Below, piece after piece: positions 23,453 to 32,635 of a stretch of DNA of 58,617 nucleotides. The stretch is from Clostridiales bacterium (lineage in GTDB: Bacteria; Bacillota; Clostridia; Christensenellales; Aristaeellaceae). How positions within the stretch are numbered: position 1 is the first letter of the stretch; every line of letters starts with the position of its first letter. Both the position numbers and the translations under genes were made by a program. The notes below the pieces were generated by a model. The model did no database searches. It was not told the origin of the DNA and saw nothing but the letters and a program-made list of their open reading frames with translations. Where the stretch lies: contig SVGM01000017.1 of the NCBI GenBank assembly GCA_015056365.1, forward strand, positions 5,050 to 63,666, read 5' to 3'.

Positions 23453-23485
23453 AACAGGGCTGCACATCATCTGCGCAGCCCTGTT
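23453..23485 (-). terminator. Terminator hairpin of the SH3/zinc-finger gene
   Basis: AACAGGGCTGC pairs with GCAGCCCTGTT, 18 bases after the stop of the gene at 23503. No strong T-run follows, so it may act mainly as a 3' stabilising hairpin. Confidence 0.6.
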
Positions 23486-23502
23486 CAAAAATTGATTTCC
23501 GT

Positions 23503-24192
23503 TTATTTTGTGCCCTGACCCATACAGGACCAGCAGAAGCGATCACCACCGCAGGTGGGGCACTCCACATTAGCCCGCCGTTTCAGGCTGTAGATGGCGC
23601 CCACGCCATCGCATGTGGGACAATCTCCGCTGCCATCGCACACATCGCATACCGTGCCCGTGGCGCTGGCAATCACATCCACTACCTCGACCTCCGTACG
23701 GTTGGCCGCGATATAGCCCACCTGGCTGGAGGAGTACTGAATGATATTCCATCCGTCGTCCATACCCAAATAGGTATACGTGCTACCCGGCTTAGCCTGA
23801 CCGATCGAACCATATTTTTTGCCCGGGCCGGAGCGCACATTCAGCGCATTGCCGTGCGTGACTCTGACAATGGCGCTGACCCGTTCGCCATAGCCTACAT
23901 AGTCCGGCACAAGCCCAGGCTCGATGGTCGTCAGACTAGCGGAAACGTATCCTTCCACATCACCCGTGTAGATGATGTGATGCCAGCCGTTCTCCGTACC
24001 CAGATAGGCATACAAATTCTGCGGCTGCGCCTCACCAATCACACTATAAGAAGTGCTTGGGCCTTTGCGCACGTTGACGGCATTGCGGTTGGTAATGCGT
24101 ACCACATCCCCGTATCGGACCGCCATGCCCTCCAGGGGCAGCAGACTGCAAATCATCAGCGCACAGATCAACACCAGCAGTTTTCGTTTCAT
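23503..24192 (-). CDS. Secreted double-SH3 protein with DnaJ-like zinc-finger tail
   Basis: 229 residues from ATG 24192 (AGGTGA upstream). Signal peptide (KRKLLVLICALMICSLLPLEGMA), then two bacterial SH3 domains (NAVNVRKGPSTSYSVIGEA and NALNVRSGPGKKYGSIGQA). The last 45 residues hold CxxCxGxGxCxxC-type repeats (CDVCDGSGDCPTCDGVG, CPTCGGDRFCWSCMGQG) like the DnaJ zinc domain. SH3b modules bind cell wall; a DnaJ-type zinc module is normally cytosolic, so finding it on a secreted protein is unusual. Role unknown. Confidence 0.8.
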   Translation of the reverse strand: MKRKLLVLICALMICSLLPLEGMAVRYGDVVRITNRNAVNVRKGPSTSYSVIGEAQPQNLYAYLGTENGWHHIIYTGDVEGYVSASLTTIEPGLVPDYVGYGERVSAIVRVTHGNALNVRSGPGKKYGSIGQAKPGSTYTYLGMDDGWNIIQYSSSQVGYIAANRTEVEVVDVIASATGTVCDVCDGSGDCPTCDGVGAIYSLKRRANVECPTCGGDRFCWSCMGQGTK

Positions 24193-24307
24193 CCCTGTCA
24201 CCTTCTCTTTACTCAATTGCGTGGAGCAGCCTTTGTTCTGCCATGAACAAAGGCATAGGCTCCGTTTTTCCAAAGCAACAGACCACCATGCTTTTTCATC
24301 TGTAAAG

Positions 24308-24336
24308 AGTATACCATAATCTCCAAATCAAGGGAA
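24308..24336 (-). promoter_or_regulatory. Possible promoter of the SH3/zinc-finger gene
   Basis: Extended -10 TG-G-TATACT on the minus strand (24316-24308) with a weak TTCCCT at -35. Confidence 0.4.
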
Positions 24337-24472
24337 GCTGTACTCATATTCTCTGACGCTTTTTTCTCGGCCTTGCAGGATATCCAGCCACCTTCGGATA
24401 ATACTGGATATACAATAACCTTTTCAACCACAAAATTTTGATCATCCTTATCATCGTCATCGGAGGAAGAAC

Positions 24473-26440
24473 ATGACTCATCGGCATCAATACAGCTGGA
24501 ACCGCCAGCATCTTATTCGGGACGGAAAACCCTGGCTGCCTGTGATGGGCGAATTCCACTATGCCCGTTATCCCCAGGAACAGTGGCGACAGGAGATCGA
24601 CAAAATGAAGGCCTGCGGCGTTGATATTGTTGCGACCTACGTATTCTGGATCCACCACGAAGCCGAAGAGGGTGTGTTCGATTTTGACGGTCAACGCTCC
24701 CTGCATGCCTTTCTGGCGGTGTGTCAGGAGGCAGGCGTGACCGTGTGGCTCCGGATCGGCCCCTGGTGCCACGGCGAATGCCGAAACGGCGGTTTCCCAG
24801 ACTGGCTCATGCACAAACCCTTCCCCATCCGCGGAAACGGCGAAGCGTACATGGCCTGTGTTCGCCGCTTCTGGGAGAGAGTATATCTGGAAATTAGCGA
24901 TTCGCTGTATGGAAACGGCGGCCCGGTCATCGGCATCCAGATCGAAAACGAGTTTGCACACTGCGGCGGCAGCGGTGAGGATGACCACATTGACAACCTG
25001 CTTGCCCTGGCCAACCAGATCGGCTTTGAAACGCCGTACTACACCGCTACCGGCTGGGGCGGGGCAAAGATCGGCTCCCTGCTTCCGGTCATGGCCTGCT
25101 ACTGTGATGCGCCCTGGGATCGTCGGCTGGAGCCCCTGCCACCCAGCCCCAACTATGTCTTTTCCCACGAGCGCAACGACGTGGACGTGGGCAGCGACTT
25201 TGAACGGGGCGCAAATGTCACTTTTGACGAGGACGCTTATCCCTATCTGCTGGCGGAAATGGGCGGCGGTATCGGTACCACCTTCCATCGTCGGCCCACG
25301 GCGACGCCTGCCGATACCGGCGCTATGGCGCTGGTCAAGTTAGGCAGCGGCGCCAACCTGCTGGGATACTATATGTTCCATGCCGGCACCAATCCAGGAC
25401 AGGAGCTGAACGAAACCTGGGAGAGCGGCTCCTATTGCGAAACACCTACTCTGAGCTACGCGCCCCATTCCCCCATCGGCGAGTATGGTCAACTCAGCGA
25501 TCTGGCGTGCGAAGTCAAACTGCTGCATATGTTCATTCACAGTTTTGGCCAGCAGTTGGCTTCGATGCCTGCGCAGCTTCCTGCATGCGGCGCGAAGCAC
25601 TCCGGCGACCGTGAAAGCCCCCGCTATGCCCTTCGTACCAAAGACGGAAGTGGATTTCTGTTCGTCAATAATCACCAACGCTGTTATCCCCAGCCGGACA
25701 TGACTTTCGATGTGCCGGAATACGGCCAGGTGAACGCCCCCAGCGGCTATTATGCCATTCTTCCCATCAACTTGCCCATCGGCAATGCCCTGCTAAAACG
25801 AGCCAAAGCAACGCCCCTGTGCATTCTCAATGGTAATACCTATGTATTCTGGTGTGACGGTGACCCGGCCTATGAGCTGGAAGGAGACATCGACGACTGC
25901 ACCATCGTCACCCTGAGCCGTCAGGAAGCGCTGAATGCCTGGCACTTCATCGAGGGCGACCGGGAGGATCTCATCATCTGCGATGCGCCGCTGATTCCCG
26001 GCGAGCAGGGTTACCATTTTCTTGCAAGAAAGGATACTGCCTGGCGAAGCCTTTCCGGAGGCGCGGGCATGATCTCTGTGCCCAAGGAGCAGCCTTCCGT
26101 CGCTTACCACCGTACCCATGTGAACTTTCTCTGCTACGACTACGATCTGGCCTTTTCCTACGGTGGCGAGTCCGCTGAAACCTACCTACAGGTCGTTTAC
26201 GAGGGCAGCCACGCAGAGCTGTTCGTGGATGGGATCAAGGTCGCTGACGATATGTACGACGGCTGCACATGGGAGATCGGCCTTGCACGCTTCGGCAGAC
26301 CGACAAAAGCCACCCTGCGCATCTATGCACTGTTTGAAGGCATGCCGGTATGGCTGCAAAATCCGCCTGTCTATACGGATGGACGAGCCCTCAAGCTCCA
26401 TCGGCTTACCATGGAAAACGAATACAAAATTCGAAAATAG
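24473..26440 (+). CDS. GH35-like beta-galactosidase (long form)
   Basis: 655 residues; ATG 24473 after GGAGGAAG. The N-terminal TIM barrel shows GEFHYARYPQEQWRQEIDKMKACGVDIVATYVFW, PWCHGECRNGGFPDW, the acid/base E160 in IQIENEF and nucleophile E262 in LLAEMGGG. The C-terminal half has beta-sandwich domains ending in a galactose-binding-like module (YLQVVYEGSHAELFVDG). No signal peptide, so it acts in the cytosol on imported oligosaccharides. It converges on a second GH35 gene, and the sugar ABC transporter and AraC regulator follow that gene, forming a small glycan-use locus. Confidence 0.85.
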   Translation: MTHRHQYSWNRQHLIRDGKPWLPVMGEFHYARYPQEQWRQEIDKMKACGVDIVATYVFWIHHEAEEGVFDFDGQRSLHAFLAVCQEAGVTVWLRIGPWCHGECRNGGFPDWLMHKPFPIRGNGEAYMACVRRFWERVYLEISDSLYGNGGPVIGIQIENEFAHCGGSGEDDHIDNLLALANQIGFETPYYTATGWGGAKIGSLLPVMACYCDAPWDRRLEPLPPSPNYVFSHERNDVDVGSDFERGANVTFDEDAYPYLLAEMGGGIGTTFHRRPTATPADTGAMALVKLGSGANLLGYYMFHAGTNPGQELNETWESGSYCETPTLSYAPHSPIGEYGQLSDLACEVKLLHMFIHSFGQQLASMPAQLPACGAKHSGDRESPRYALRTKDGSGFLFVNNHQRCYPQPDMTFDVPEYGQVNAPSGYYAILPINLPIGNALLKRAKATPLCILNGNTYVFWCDGDPAYELEGDIDDCTIVTLSRQEALNAWHFIEGDREDLIICDAPLIPGEQGYHFLARKDTAWRSLSGGAGMISVPKEQPSVAYHRTHVNFLCYDYDLAFSYGGESAETYLQVVYEGSHAELFVDGIKVADDMYDGCTWEIGLARFGRPTKATLRIYALFEGMPVWLQNPPVYTDGRALKLHRLTMENEYKIRK

Positions 26441-26449
26441 CATACAAAA

Positions 26450-26489
26450 AGGAGCCGTACCACGTTCGATGGCCGCTGGTACGGCTCCT
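26450..26489. terminator. Bidirectional terminator between the two GH35 genes
   Basis: AGGAGCCGTACCA (26450-26462) pairs perfectly with TGGTACGGCTCCT (26477-26489); a short A-run precedes it, so it best serves the minus-strand gene. Confidence 0.75.
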
Positions 26490-26541
26490 GACTATGTTTA
26501 TTCAGCGTATCTTTCGCCTAAGCGGCCTTGTCGGGACATTC

Positions 26542-28290
26542 TCAGCCGAGGTCCGGCTCATCCAGCAGCAACACATCGCCCGTGCGTCCTTCGGTCTCAA
26601 TGATCCGAAGGACGTTTTCACCGTCTTTGAGCAGCGGTGCAGGGATATACAGCCGTTTTTGCGGCCCAATCTCCCAGAAACGCCCCAAGCAGAAGTCATT
26701 GAGGAACACAACGCCCTTGCCCCAGCCCGGGAGCGCCAGGTACGTATCCGCAGGCTCATCCACCATAAAGGCAAACTGTTGAACCGTCGGTTTTCCCTGG
26801 GGCGCAGGATGCTCAGCAGTCTGCAGACCTTTCATCTGTGCCTCGCCCAGGCAGACGATATCCCAGCCGTAATGCTGGTGATCATTGATCACCACCGCCT
26901 GATCGATGCCCTTACGCTGCATCTCCAGACGATAGGAATAGTTCACACGTCCCAGATTCTCCACAAGGATGTCCAGTTGTGCGCCCGGACGGACAGGCAC
27001 CGGCACCTCGAAGGTATGGGCGTTGTCCAGCTCGCGGTCATACAGCGTCAGGATCAGCTCGCCATCCAGATAGATCTTGGCACGGTCAGCGGCCTTCACC
27101 AGCTGGATTTTGCGGATCTCCTGCTCGTGGATCAGCTTGGTGCTGTAAAGGACGTAGCCGTAATCCTGTCCCAGCCGCTCCATGCTGACAGGCGTCACGG
27201 TATGCGTGGCAGCGTTTTGCTTCGCTGCATCCAGCAAAGTGGCGGACGCTTCCCATTGTGCCTTGCCGTATGCCTTGCGTGAAATGGTTTCTAGTTCAGG
27301 GGTGGGCAAGGGCTCATTTCGCCGTTCCTGGATTGCCTTCTGGAACAAGCGGTATTTTTCTGTGACCATGCCTTCTTCCGACAGCGGCGCATCGTAATCA
27401 TAGGAAGTCACGTCGGGGGTCAACGTACCGTAATCGTTGGCGCCGTTCATTAGACCAAAGCTGGTGCCGCCGTGGAACATATAGATGTTCACGTGGCCTC
27501 TGTCAAGGATATCGGCAAAATCTTTTGCGCATGTTTCAGGATCGGTGGTCTTGTGACCGTCGTTGCCCCAATGGTCAAACCAGCCGCACCAGAACTCCAT
27601 GCACATCTGAGGGCTGATGCCGTAGGAGGACAGAATCCGGAAACGCTCAATGGACTGCGAGCCAAAGTTGCCCGTTTGGAACACACCGTCGATTTTACCG
27701 CACAGAAGCATATCGTGCTCCGGGCCATCCGAGGTGACCAGCGGCACATCCACGCCCCGCTGAAGCATCCCATCGCGAAGAGCGGCAAGGTATTCCTTAT
27801 CGTCGCCATAGGAACCGTATTCATTCTCCACCTGCATCATGATCACAGGCCCGCCGTGGGTGATCTGCAGCGGCACAAGGCGAGGGATCAATTCGTCATA
27901 GTAGTCCATCACGTGCTTTAGGTAACGCTGGTCATAGCAGCGCAGACGGATGCCGTCCTCCTTGAGCAGCCATGCAGGCAGACCGCCGAATTCCCACTCG
28001 GCGCAGATGTAGGGAGAGGGACGCAAAATCACATACAGCCCCAGTTCCTGGGCAAGGCGCACAAAGCCCTCCACATCCCGCATACCGTCAAAGTTGAACT
28101 CTCCCTTGCGCGGCTCATGAAAGTTCCAGGGAATATACGTCTCGACCGTATTGCAGCCCATGGCCAGCAGCTTGAGCAGCCGATCCCGCCAATACTGCGG
28201 TACTACACGAAAATAATGGATCGAACCGGAAATCACCTGAAACGTTTTCCCGTCCAGATAGAAATTGTCCTTGATCTCAAACGTTCTCAT
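26542..28290 (-). CDS. GH35 beta-galactosidase (classical form)
   Basis: 582 residues from ATG 28290 (GGAGG 7 bases upstream). The opening IKDNFYLDGKTFQVISGSIHYFRVVPQYW is the classic GH35 start. Acid/base E157 is in MQVENEYGSYG and nucleophile E232 in MEFWCGWFDHWG; HGGTSFGLMNGAN is also diagnostic. Beta domains follow, ending FCLGRFWEIGPQKRLYIP. No signal peptide: intracellular release of terminal beta-galactose is expected. It is the last gene of the transporter operon, separated from it by a hairpin at 28343-28380. Confidence 0.93.
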   Translation of the reverse strand: MRTFEIKDNFYLDGKTFQVISGSIHYFRVVPQYWRDRLLKLLAMGCNTVETYIPWNFHEPRKGEFNFDGMRDVEGFVRLAQELGLYVILRPSPYICAEWEFGGLPAWLLKEDGIRLRCYDQRYLKHVMDYYDELIPRLVPLQITHGGPVIMMQVENEYGSYGDDKEYLAALRDGMLQRGVDVPLVTSDGPEHDMLLCGKIDGVFQTGNFGSQSIERFRILSSYGISPQMCMEFWCGWFDHWGNDGHKTTDPETCAKDFADILDRGHVNIYMFHGGTSFGLMNGANDYGTLTPDVTSYDYDAPLSEEGMVTEKYRLFQKAIQERRNEPLPTPELETISRKAYGKAQWEASATLLDAAKQNAATHTVTPVSMERLGQDYGYVLYSTKLIHEQEIRKIQLVKAADRAKIYLDGELILTLYDRELDNAHTFEVPVPVRPGAQLDILVENLGRVNYSYRLEMQRKGIDQAVVINDHQHYGWDIVCLGEAQMKGLQTAEHPAPQGKPTVQQFAFMVDEPADTYLALPGWGKGVVFLNDFCLGRFWEIGPQKRLYIPAPLLKDGENVLRIIETEGRTGDVLLLDEPDLG

Positions 28291-28342
28291 CGCGATCCTC
28301 CATCCGTTGATACGGATTCTTTCTTTTTCTCTCATGCATAAC

Positions 28343-28380
28343 CAAACCCTTCTCCGCCCGCTAAGACAGAGAAGGGTTTG
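28343..28380 (-). terminator. Hairpin between permease and GH35 genes
   Basis: CAAACCCTTCTC pairs with GAGAAGGGTTTG. No long T-run, so read-through into the GH35 gene is possible. Confidence 0.55.
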
Positions 28381-28398
28381 ATGGCCTGAAGCATTTGC

Positions 28399-29235
28399 TT
28401 ACTTGACCGAGCCGGCAACCGCGTTGGTGAACTGCTTCTGCAACAAGAAGAACACCACCACGGTGGGCAGGGAGCACAGGGTAACCGCCATCATCACGAC
28501 GCCGAAGTCGATCACATAGCCGGTATTGGTATTGGAAACCAGCATGGGCATGGTAACGGAATCGCTGGTGGACATGATGACCTTGGGCCACAGATAGGCG
28601 TTCCAGGCATTCATGAAGGTCATGGTGGCAGCAGCGGCATAGGTGGGTCTCATCATGGGAACGAACATGCGCACGAAGATCTGCAGTTCGTTCAAACCGT
28701 CGATACGAGCGGCTTCGATGGTATCCTTGGGGAAGTTACGCGCGCTGTTGCGGAAGAACATAATCATGAACGGCGTGGAGATGTTGGGCAGGAAGAAACC
28801 AACCCAGGTGTTGAGCAGCTTCATCTTGGAGAACATCTGGAACATGGGCACCAGAATCGCCACGAAGGGAACCATCATGGCCAGCATCAGAATCGTCATC
28901 ACGATGTCCTTGTACTTGTCGTGATAGATCTCAAAGCCATAACCAGCGATGGAGCAGACAAGCAGCGTCATGAGGGTCTGCAGAATGGACGTGGCAAAGG
29001 AGTTGATCATGGCTCGGCCAACCTGCTGGGTTTCGATCAGGTTTTTGAAGTTCTCAACAAAATGGGTGCTGGGAAGCATGCGTCCGCCCAGAATCTCTGC
29101 CGTGTTGTTAAACGCAGAGATGAACGCCCAGTACAGCGGGAACACCGAGATGAACGAAACAACGATCAGGAATACATAGATCGCGCCGCGGGAAAGATGC
29201 TTCTTCCAGTAATCTTTTCCTTTCATTCTCTTCAT
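28399..29235 (-). CDS. Carbohydrate ABC transporter permease (MalG type)
   Basis: 278 residues, six membrane helices. The EAA loop (DTIEAARIDGLNELQIFVRMFVPMMRP) that contacts the ATPase is present. ATG 29235 overlaps the upstream permease stop (ATGA), with AAGGTGG before it. Forms the inner-membrane channel with the MalF-type partner. No ATPase is encoded nearby; a shared MsmX/UgpC-type ATPase elsewhere is expected from related systems. Confidence 0.92.
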   Translation of the reverse strand: MKRMKGKDYWKKHLSRGAIYVFLIVVSFISVFPLYWAFISAFNNTAEILGGRMLPSTHFVENFKNLIETQQVGRAMINSFATSILQTLMTLLVCSIAGYGFEIYHDKYKDIVMTILMLAMMVPFVAILVPMFQMFSKMKLLNTWVGFFLPNISTPFMIMFFRNSARNFPKDTIEAARIDGLNELQIFVRMFVPMMRPTYAAAATMTFMNAWNAYLWPKVIMSTSDSVTMPMLVSNTNTGYVIDFGVVMMAVTLCSLPTVVVFFLLQKQFTNAVAGSVK

Positions 29236-30146
29236 CGTTTGTCACCCACCTTCATCTGAATGGCGGCAAGGACAGCGACCATGATCAAAATCACGAATGA
29301 CATGGCGGCAGCGTAGCCAAAGTTAGGATTCTTACGGAACATGGTATTGTAGATGTAATGCGACATGGTAATGGTTGCATTGGCCGGACCGCCGTTTGTC
29401 AAGTTGACGGATTCATCAAACAGCTGCAGCGTACCATTGGTGGACATGATGGCCGTGACCAGAATGATGGGCTTGAGCAGCGGAATGGTGATCTTCAGCA
29501 GCTGCTGGGCCTGATTGGCGCCGTCGATACGGGCTGCTTCATAGATGGAATAATCGATTCCCTGCATGGCAGAGAGATAGAAAATCATGTTGTAACCCGT
29601 CCAACGCCAGATCAGACCGATGATGATCACCGCTTTGGCAGTGGTTGGGTCATTGAGCCAGTTGATGGCTTCCTTGATGAAGCCCAGCTTGAGCAGCACG
29701 GCGTTGATCATACCGTCATAGGTAAAGAGCGTACGGAAGATCATGGAATAGGCAACCAGACCCGTAGCGCAGGGAAGGAAGATGCAGGTACGGAACAAGC
29801 CGCGGAACTTCAGATCCCTGTTATTCAGCAGTGTGGCGAAAATGACTGCCAGAATCAGCATGATCGGCACCTGAATGATCAGGTAAGTCAGCGTATTGGT
29901 CACAGACTGAATAAACACCTTGTCCTTGACCATGAACTGATAATTGCGGATCAGCGGATCAGAATAAGCCAGTGCCGTGGGTCTACCTGTCATCAAAGAG
30001 TTCAGGAACGCACGGAACATGGGATAGAAGCTAAAATAAAAAATCAGCAATGCTGCCGGAGCAAGGAAAAACCAGCCGGCAAGATTCTGCTTGCGTGCTA
30101 CGGTCAAAAACGGTCTCTTACGGGGGGCGGGAGCTGTGTTGTTCAT
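29232..30146 (-). CDS. Carbohydrate ABC transporter permease (MalF/UgpA type)
   Basis: 304 residues from ATG 30146 (AGAGGTGG upstream; a GTG at 30158 is less likely). Six helices begin at LAGWFFLAPAALLIFYFSFYPMF. The EAA loop reads YEAARIDGANQAQQLLKITIPLLKP. Pairs with the MalG-type permease to import a sugar delivered by the binding protein at 30277. A stable hairpin separates it from the binding-protein gene, which usually makes permease levels lower. Confidence 0.92.
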   Translation of the reverse strand: MNNTAPAPRKRPFLTVARKQNLAGWFFLAPAALLIFYFSFYPMFRAFLNSLMTGRPTALAYSDPLIRNYQFMVKDKVFIQSVTNTLTYLIIQVPIMLILAVIFATLLNNRDLKFRGLFRTCIFLPCATGLVAYSMIFRTLFTYDGMINAVLLKLGFIKEAINWLNDPTTAKAVIIIGLIWRWTGYNMIFYLSAMQGIDYSIYEAARIDGANQAQQLLKITIPLLKPIILVTAIMSTNGTLQLFDESVNLTNGGPANATITMSHYIYNTMFRKNPNFGYAAAMSFVILIMVAVLAAIQMKVGDKR

Positions 30147-30208
30147 AGAGGAATCCACCTCTCTCGGAAAATGTGGCGTAAAAGGAAGTGTACTGTCAAG
30201 GATGGCAT

Positions 30209-30239
30209 AACTGCCGCCCCGGGAACCAGGGCGGCAGTT
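30209..30239 (-). promoter_or_regulatory. Intercistronic hairpin between binding protein and permeases
   Basis: AACTGCCGCCC pairs with GGGCGGCAGTT. No T-run; likely stabilises the binding-protein mRNA or dampens downstream transcription. Confidence 0.6.
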
Positions 30240-30276
30240 TGCCTCACAATCAAATTGTGAATGGTTTTTTCAGAAA

Positions 30277-31533
30277 TTAGAAGCCCATGGTGAAGTTCAC
30301 GGTGTCTTCAGCAGTCTGCAGTTCGGAGGTGATGTCGCCGCCGTTGATGATGTTGGTCTTGGCAGTAGCCAGAGCGTCGCGGGCATCATAGTAGTAGGTA
30401 CCGGTGATGTTGGAGGGCACCTGAGCGGTGTACTCAACGATGGTGGCGAAGATGGGCTCACCATTGAAGAACTCGTTGCCAGCGGCGTAGTTGGAGCCTT
30501 CCTTGGCAGGAGCGTAGGTGGCGATAGCGGAGGTGGTGGGCAGGATGGTGTTGTAGAACTCAACGTTGGTGTAGAGCTGCATGAAGTCGATAGCCAGCTC
30601 TTCATCCGTGCCGGGAACGATGGCCCAGGAGGAACCGCCGTTGTTGGAGTAGTGGGTAGCATTCTCCACGCCTTCCAGAGCGGGGATGTTGGTCATGGCC
30701 CACTTGCCAGCCTGGTTGGGCTGAGACAGGATGGTGCCCAGGATCCAGCAGCCCTGGATGGTGCCCACGCAGGACTCGTTGGTCAGGGTGCCGATGAACT
30801 CGTCCCAGGAGTTAACTTCCACGAAGATGCCTTCGATAACCATGGTGTTGTAGATGTCCAGAACAGCCTTCAGGGGCTCGTTGTTCACCAGGTTCACAGA
30901 GCCGTCCTCGTTGAACATGGAAGCGCCGCAGGACTGGAGCATGATCAGAACGGTGTCAACAGCGCCAGCTTCGCCGGTCAGCATGGGACGGCCGGTCTTG
31001 GCCTTCACGTCACGGCCGATCTCCAGGAAGCGAGTCCAGGTGATGTCGGTCAGGTCTTCGATGGTGTAGCCAGCCTCGGCCAGGTAGTCGGTGCGGTACG
31101 CGCCAACAACGGTGCCAGCATCGAAGGGAACGCCGTAGTTCTTGCCATCCAGCATGGAGTAAGCCAGCTTACCAGCGCCGAAGTTGGCAAAGTCGAACTT
31201 GCCGGTCAGGTCCAGCATAGCCTCGGGGAAGTTGTACAGGCTGCGCTGGAAGGAGTTGTCCTGATTCAGGTAGATGTCGGGCAGCACAGACATGTCGCCA
31301 CCGGTAACGGCGGTGGAGATCTTCTGCTCGATGTCGGTGGACTGGATCTCTTCGATGACGATTTCCACTTCGGGATGCTCAGCGTTGTACATTTCAGCGG
31401 CGGTCTTCATCGCAGCAATGTTGAACGTGGGGTCCCAGGTCCAGATGGTCAGCTTGCCATCGGCTTCAGCCAGGGCAAAGCTGCAGGACAGAACCATAAT
31501 CAGAGCGAGAAGCAGGGATACCAATTTCTTCAT
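30277..31533 (-). CDS. Sugar ABC transporter substrate-binding protein
   Basis: 418 residues from ATG 31533 (AAGGAGG upstream). Signal sequence KKLVSLLLALIMVLSCSFALAEA; VLSC is a weak lipobox, so lipoprotein or peptidase I cleavage are both possible. The body (GKLTIWTWDPTFNIAAMKTAAEMYNAEHPEVEIVIEEI) is an extracellular solute-binding protein family 1 fold. It captures an oligosaccharide for the two permeases downstream. First gene of the operon, with an extended -10 promoter and AraC-type repeats upstream. Confidence 0.92.
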   Translation of the reverse strand: MKKLVSLLLALIMVLSCSFALAEADGKLTIWTWDPTFNIAAMKTAAEMYNAEHPEVEIVIEEIQSTDIEQKISTAVTGGDMSVLPDIYLNQDNSFQRSLYNFPEAMLDLTGKFDFANFGAGKLAYSMLDGKNYGVPFDAGTVVGAYRTDYLAEAGYTIEDLTDITWTRFLEIGRDVKAKTGRPMLTGEAGAVDTVLIMLQSCGASMFNEDGSVNLVNNEPLKAVLDIYNTMVIEGIFVEVNSWDEFIGTLTNESCVGTIQGCWILGTILSQPNQAGKWAMTNIPALEGVENATHYSNNGGSSWAIVPGTDEELAIDFMQLYTNVEFYNTILPTTSAIATYAPAKEGSNYAAGNEFFNGEPIFATIVEYTAQVPSNITGTYYYDARDALATAKTNIINGGDITSELQTAEDTVNFTMGF

Positions 31534-31605
31534 GATGATTTCCTCCTTCAATTGTTCAGACAGACTTAATGACGAACTGAATCTGTCTCTTCATGACTTG
31601 GGTAC

Positions 31606-31667
31606 ATTATAACATAAAACGCACTGTTGGATTGCTCATTTTCGATTGTATACCGTTCATTTTCGAT
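31606..31667 (-). promoter_or_regulatory. Binding-protein promoter with tandem AraC-type operators
   Basis: Minus strand: extended -10 TG-T-TATAAT (31614-31606) without a good -35. Two exact copies of ATCGAAAATGA (31667-31657 and 31646-31636) lie 21 bases apart, two helical turns, and the nearer one ends beside the -35 position. This fits activation by the AraC protein encoded next door. A third partial copy (GAAAATGA) is at 31695-31688. Confidence 0.7.
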
Positions 31668-31693
31668 CCAATCAGCACGCTTTTGTGTCATTT

Positions 31694-32635
31694 TCAGTTG
31701 ATTTCTTTCCAGAACCTACAATTTTTCCGCCATAACGAAGGCGTTTGACCTGCGTAGTGGGTAAAGTTCCGCACAAACGTAGCAATCGAAGCAAATCCGC
31801 AATCTGCTGCGATTCGCTGAATGGGAGAATGGGTCACGTGCAAAAGATGCATGGCGCGGTGAACCCGGTACCGGTTCACATATTCCAGCGGCGACATGCC
31901 CATGAGCCGGCCAAAGACTTTTCGGAAATGGCTCTCGCTCATGGCACAGGATGACGCCAGATCCCGTACCTTGATGTCGTCCCGGTAATGCTCCGAGACA
32001 TACAGCAGTGCCGGCTCGATGACCTTCATTTCCAGCGGATCAGCCGTGCTGTGGAGTTCCTCCACCAGCGGTTGCCGTGACGCGCGCATCAGCAGAAGAA
32101 TCAGAAGGGCCTCGATCTCCCCTACACCGCGGATTTCGTCTGCGTACCGGCATTTGATATCAAACATCAGCGATACCAGTTTTTCAACTTCCTTAGCCAC
32201 ATCGCTGTTTTCCGTATACAGACCGTTTTTCTGCGTATTCTCCAATAGGCTCCTGACAGCCTCCCGGCAATTCTGAGGCATTTCGTTGAGCAATCGTTTT
32301 TCATCCAACGCGATATAGCGCCAACGGGTCACCGGATCGCCCATGTTCTGCTGGCAATGCGGAAGGCCAGCAGGCATGATGACCACCGTTCCGGCAGAAA
32401 AAGGCAGCGGTTCGTGCCCTTCACCCATGACAATGGTTCCGTCGCCCTCCACACAGATGCCAATCTCCATACAGTTATGATAATGAAGGGTATCATCGGC
32501 ATAGGGAGGATACCAAACCATATCATTGAGTTCCACAACAGGTGAGGTCTCAACCAACGAATAATCCCTGCGTTCCGTTCCCGGCGGATAGGCCCAGGTT
32601 TGTGCAAGGGATGTATATGCCTTATGATTCTTCAT
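31694..32635 (-). CDS. AraC-family transcriptional regulator with cupin sensor
   Basis: 313 residues from ATG 32635. An N-terminal cupin (HYHNCMEIGICVEGDGTIVMGEGHEPLPFSAGTVVIMPAGLPHCQQ) should bind sugar; the C-terminal 100 residues carry two HTH motifs (VRDLASSCAMSESHFRKVFGRLMGMSPLEYVNRYRVHRAMHLL and IQRIAADCGFASIATFVRNFTHYAGQTPSLWRK). Located directly upstream of the sugar transporter, whose promoter has tandem 11-base repeats suited to such a regulator. Its start overlaps the stop of the upstream membrane-protein gene by 4 bases. Confidence 0.92.
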   Translation of the reverse strand: MKNHKAYTSLAQTWAYPPGTERRDYSLVETSPVVELNDMVWYPPYADDTLHYHNCMEIGICVEGDGTIVMGEGHEPLPFSAGTVVIMPAGLPHCQQNMGDPVTRWRYIALDEKRLLNEMPQNCREAVRSLLENTQKNGLYTENSDVAKEVEKLVSLMFDIKCRYADEIRGVGEIEALLILLLMRASRQPLVEELHSTADPLEMKVIEPALLYVSEHYRDDIKVRDLASSCAMSESHFRKVFGRLMGMSPLEYVNRYRVHRAMHLLHVTHSPIQRIAADCGFASIATFVRNFTHYAGQTPSLWRKNCRFWKEIN

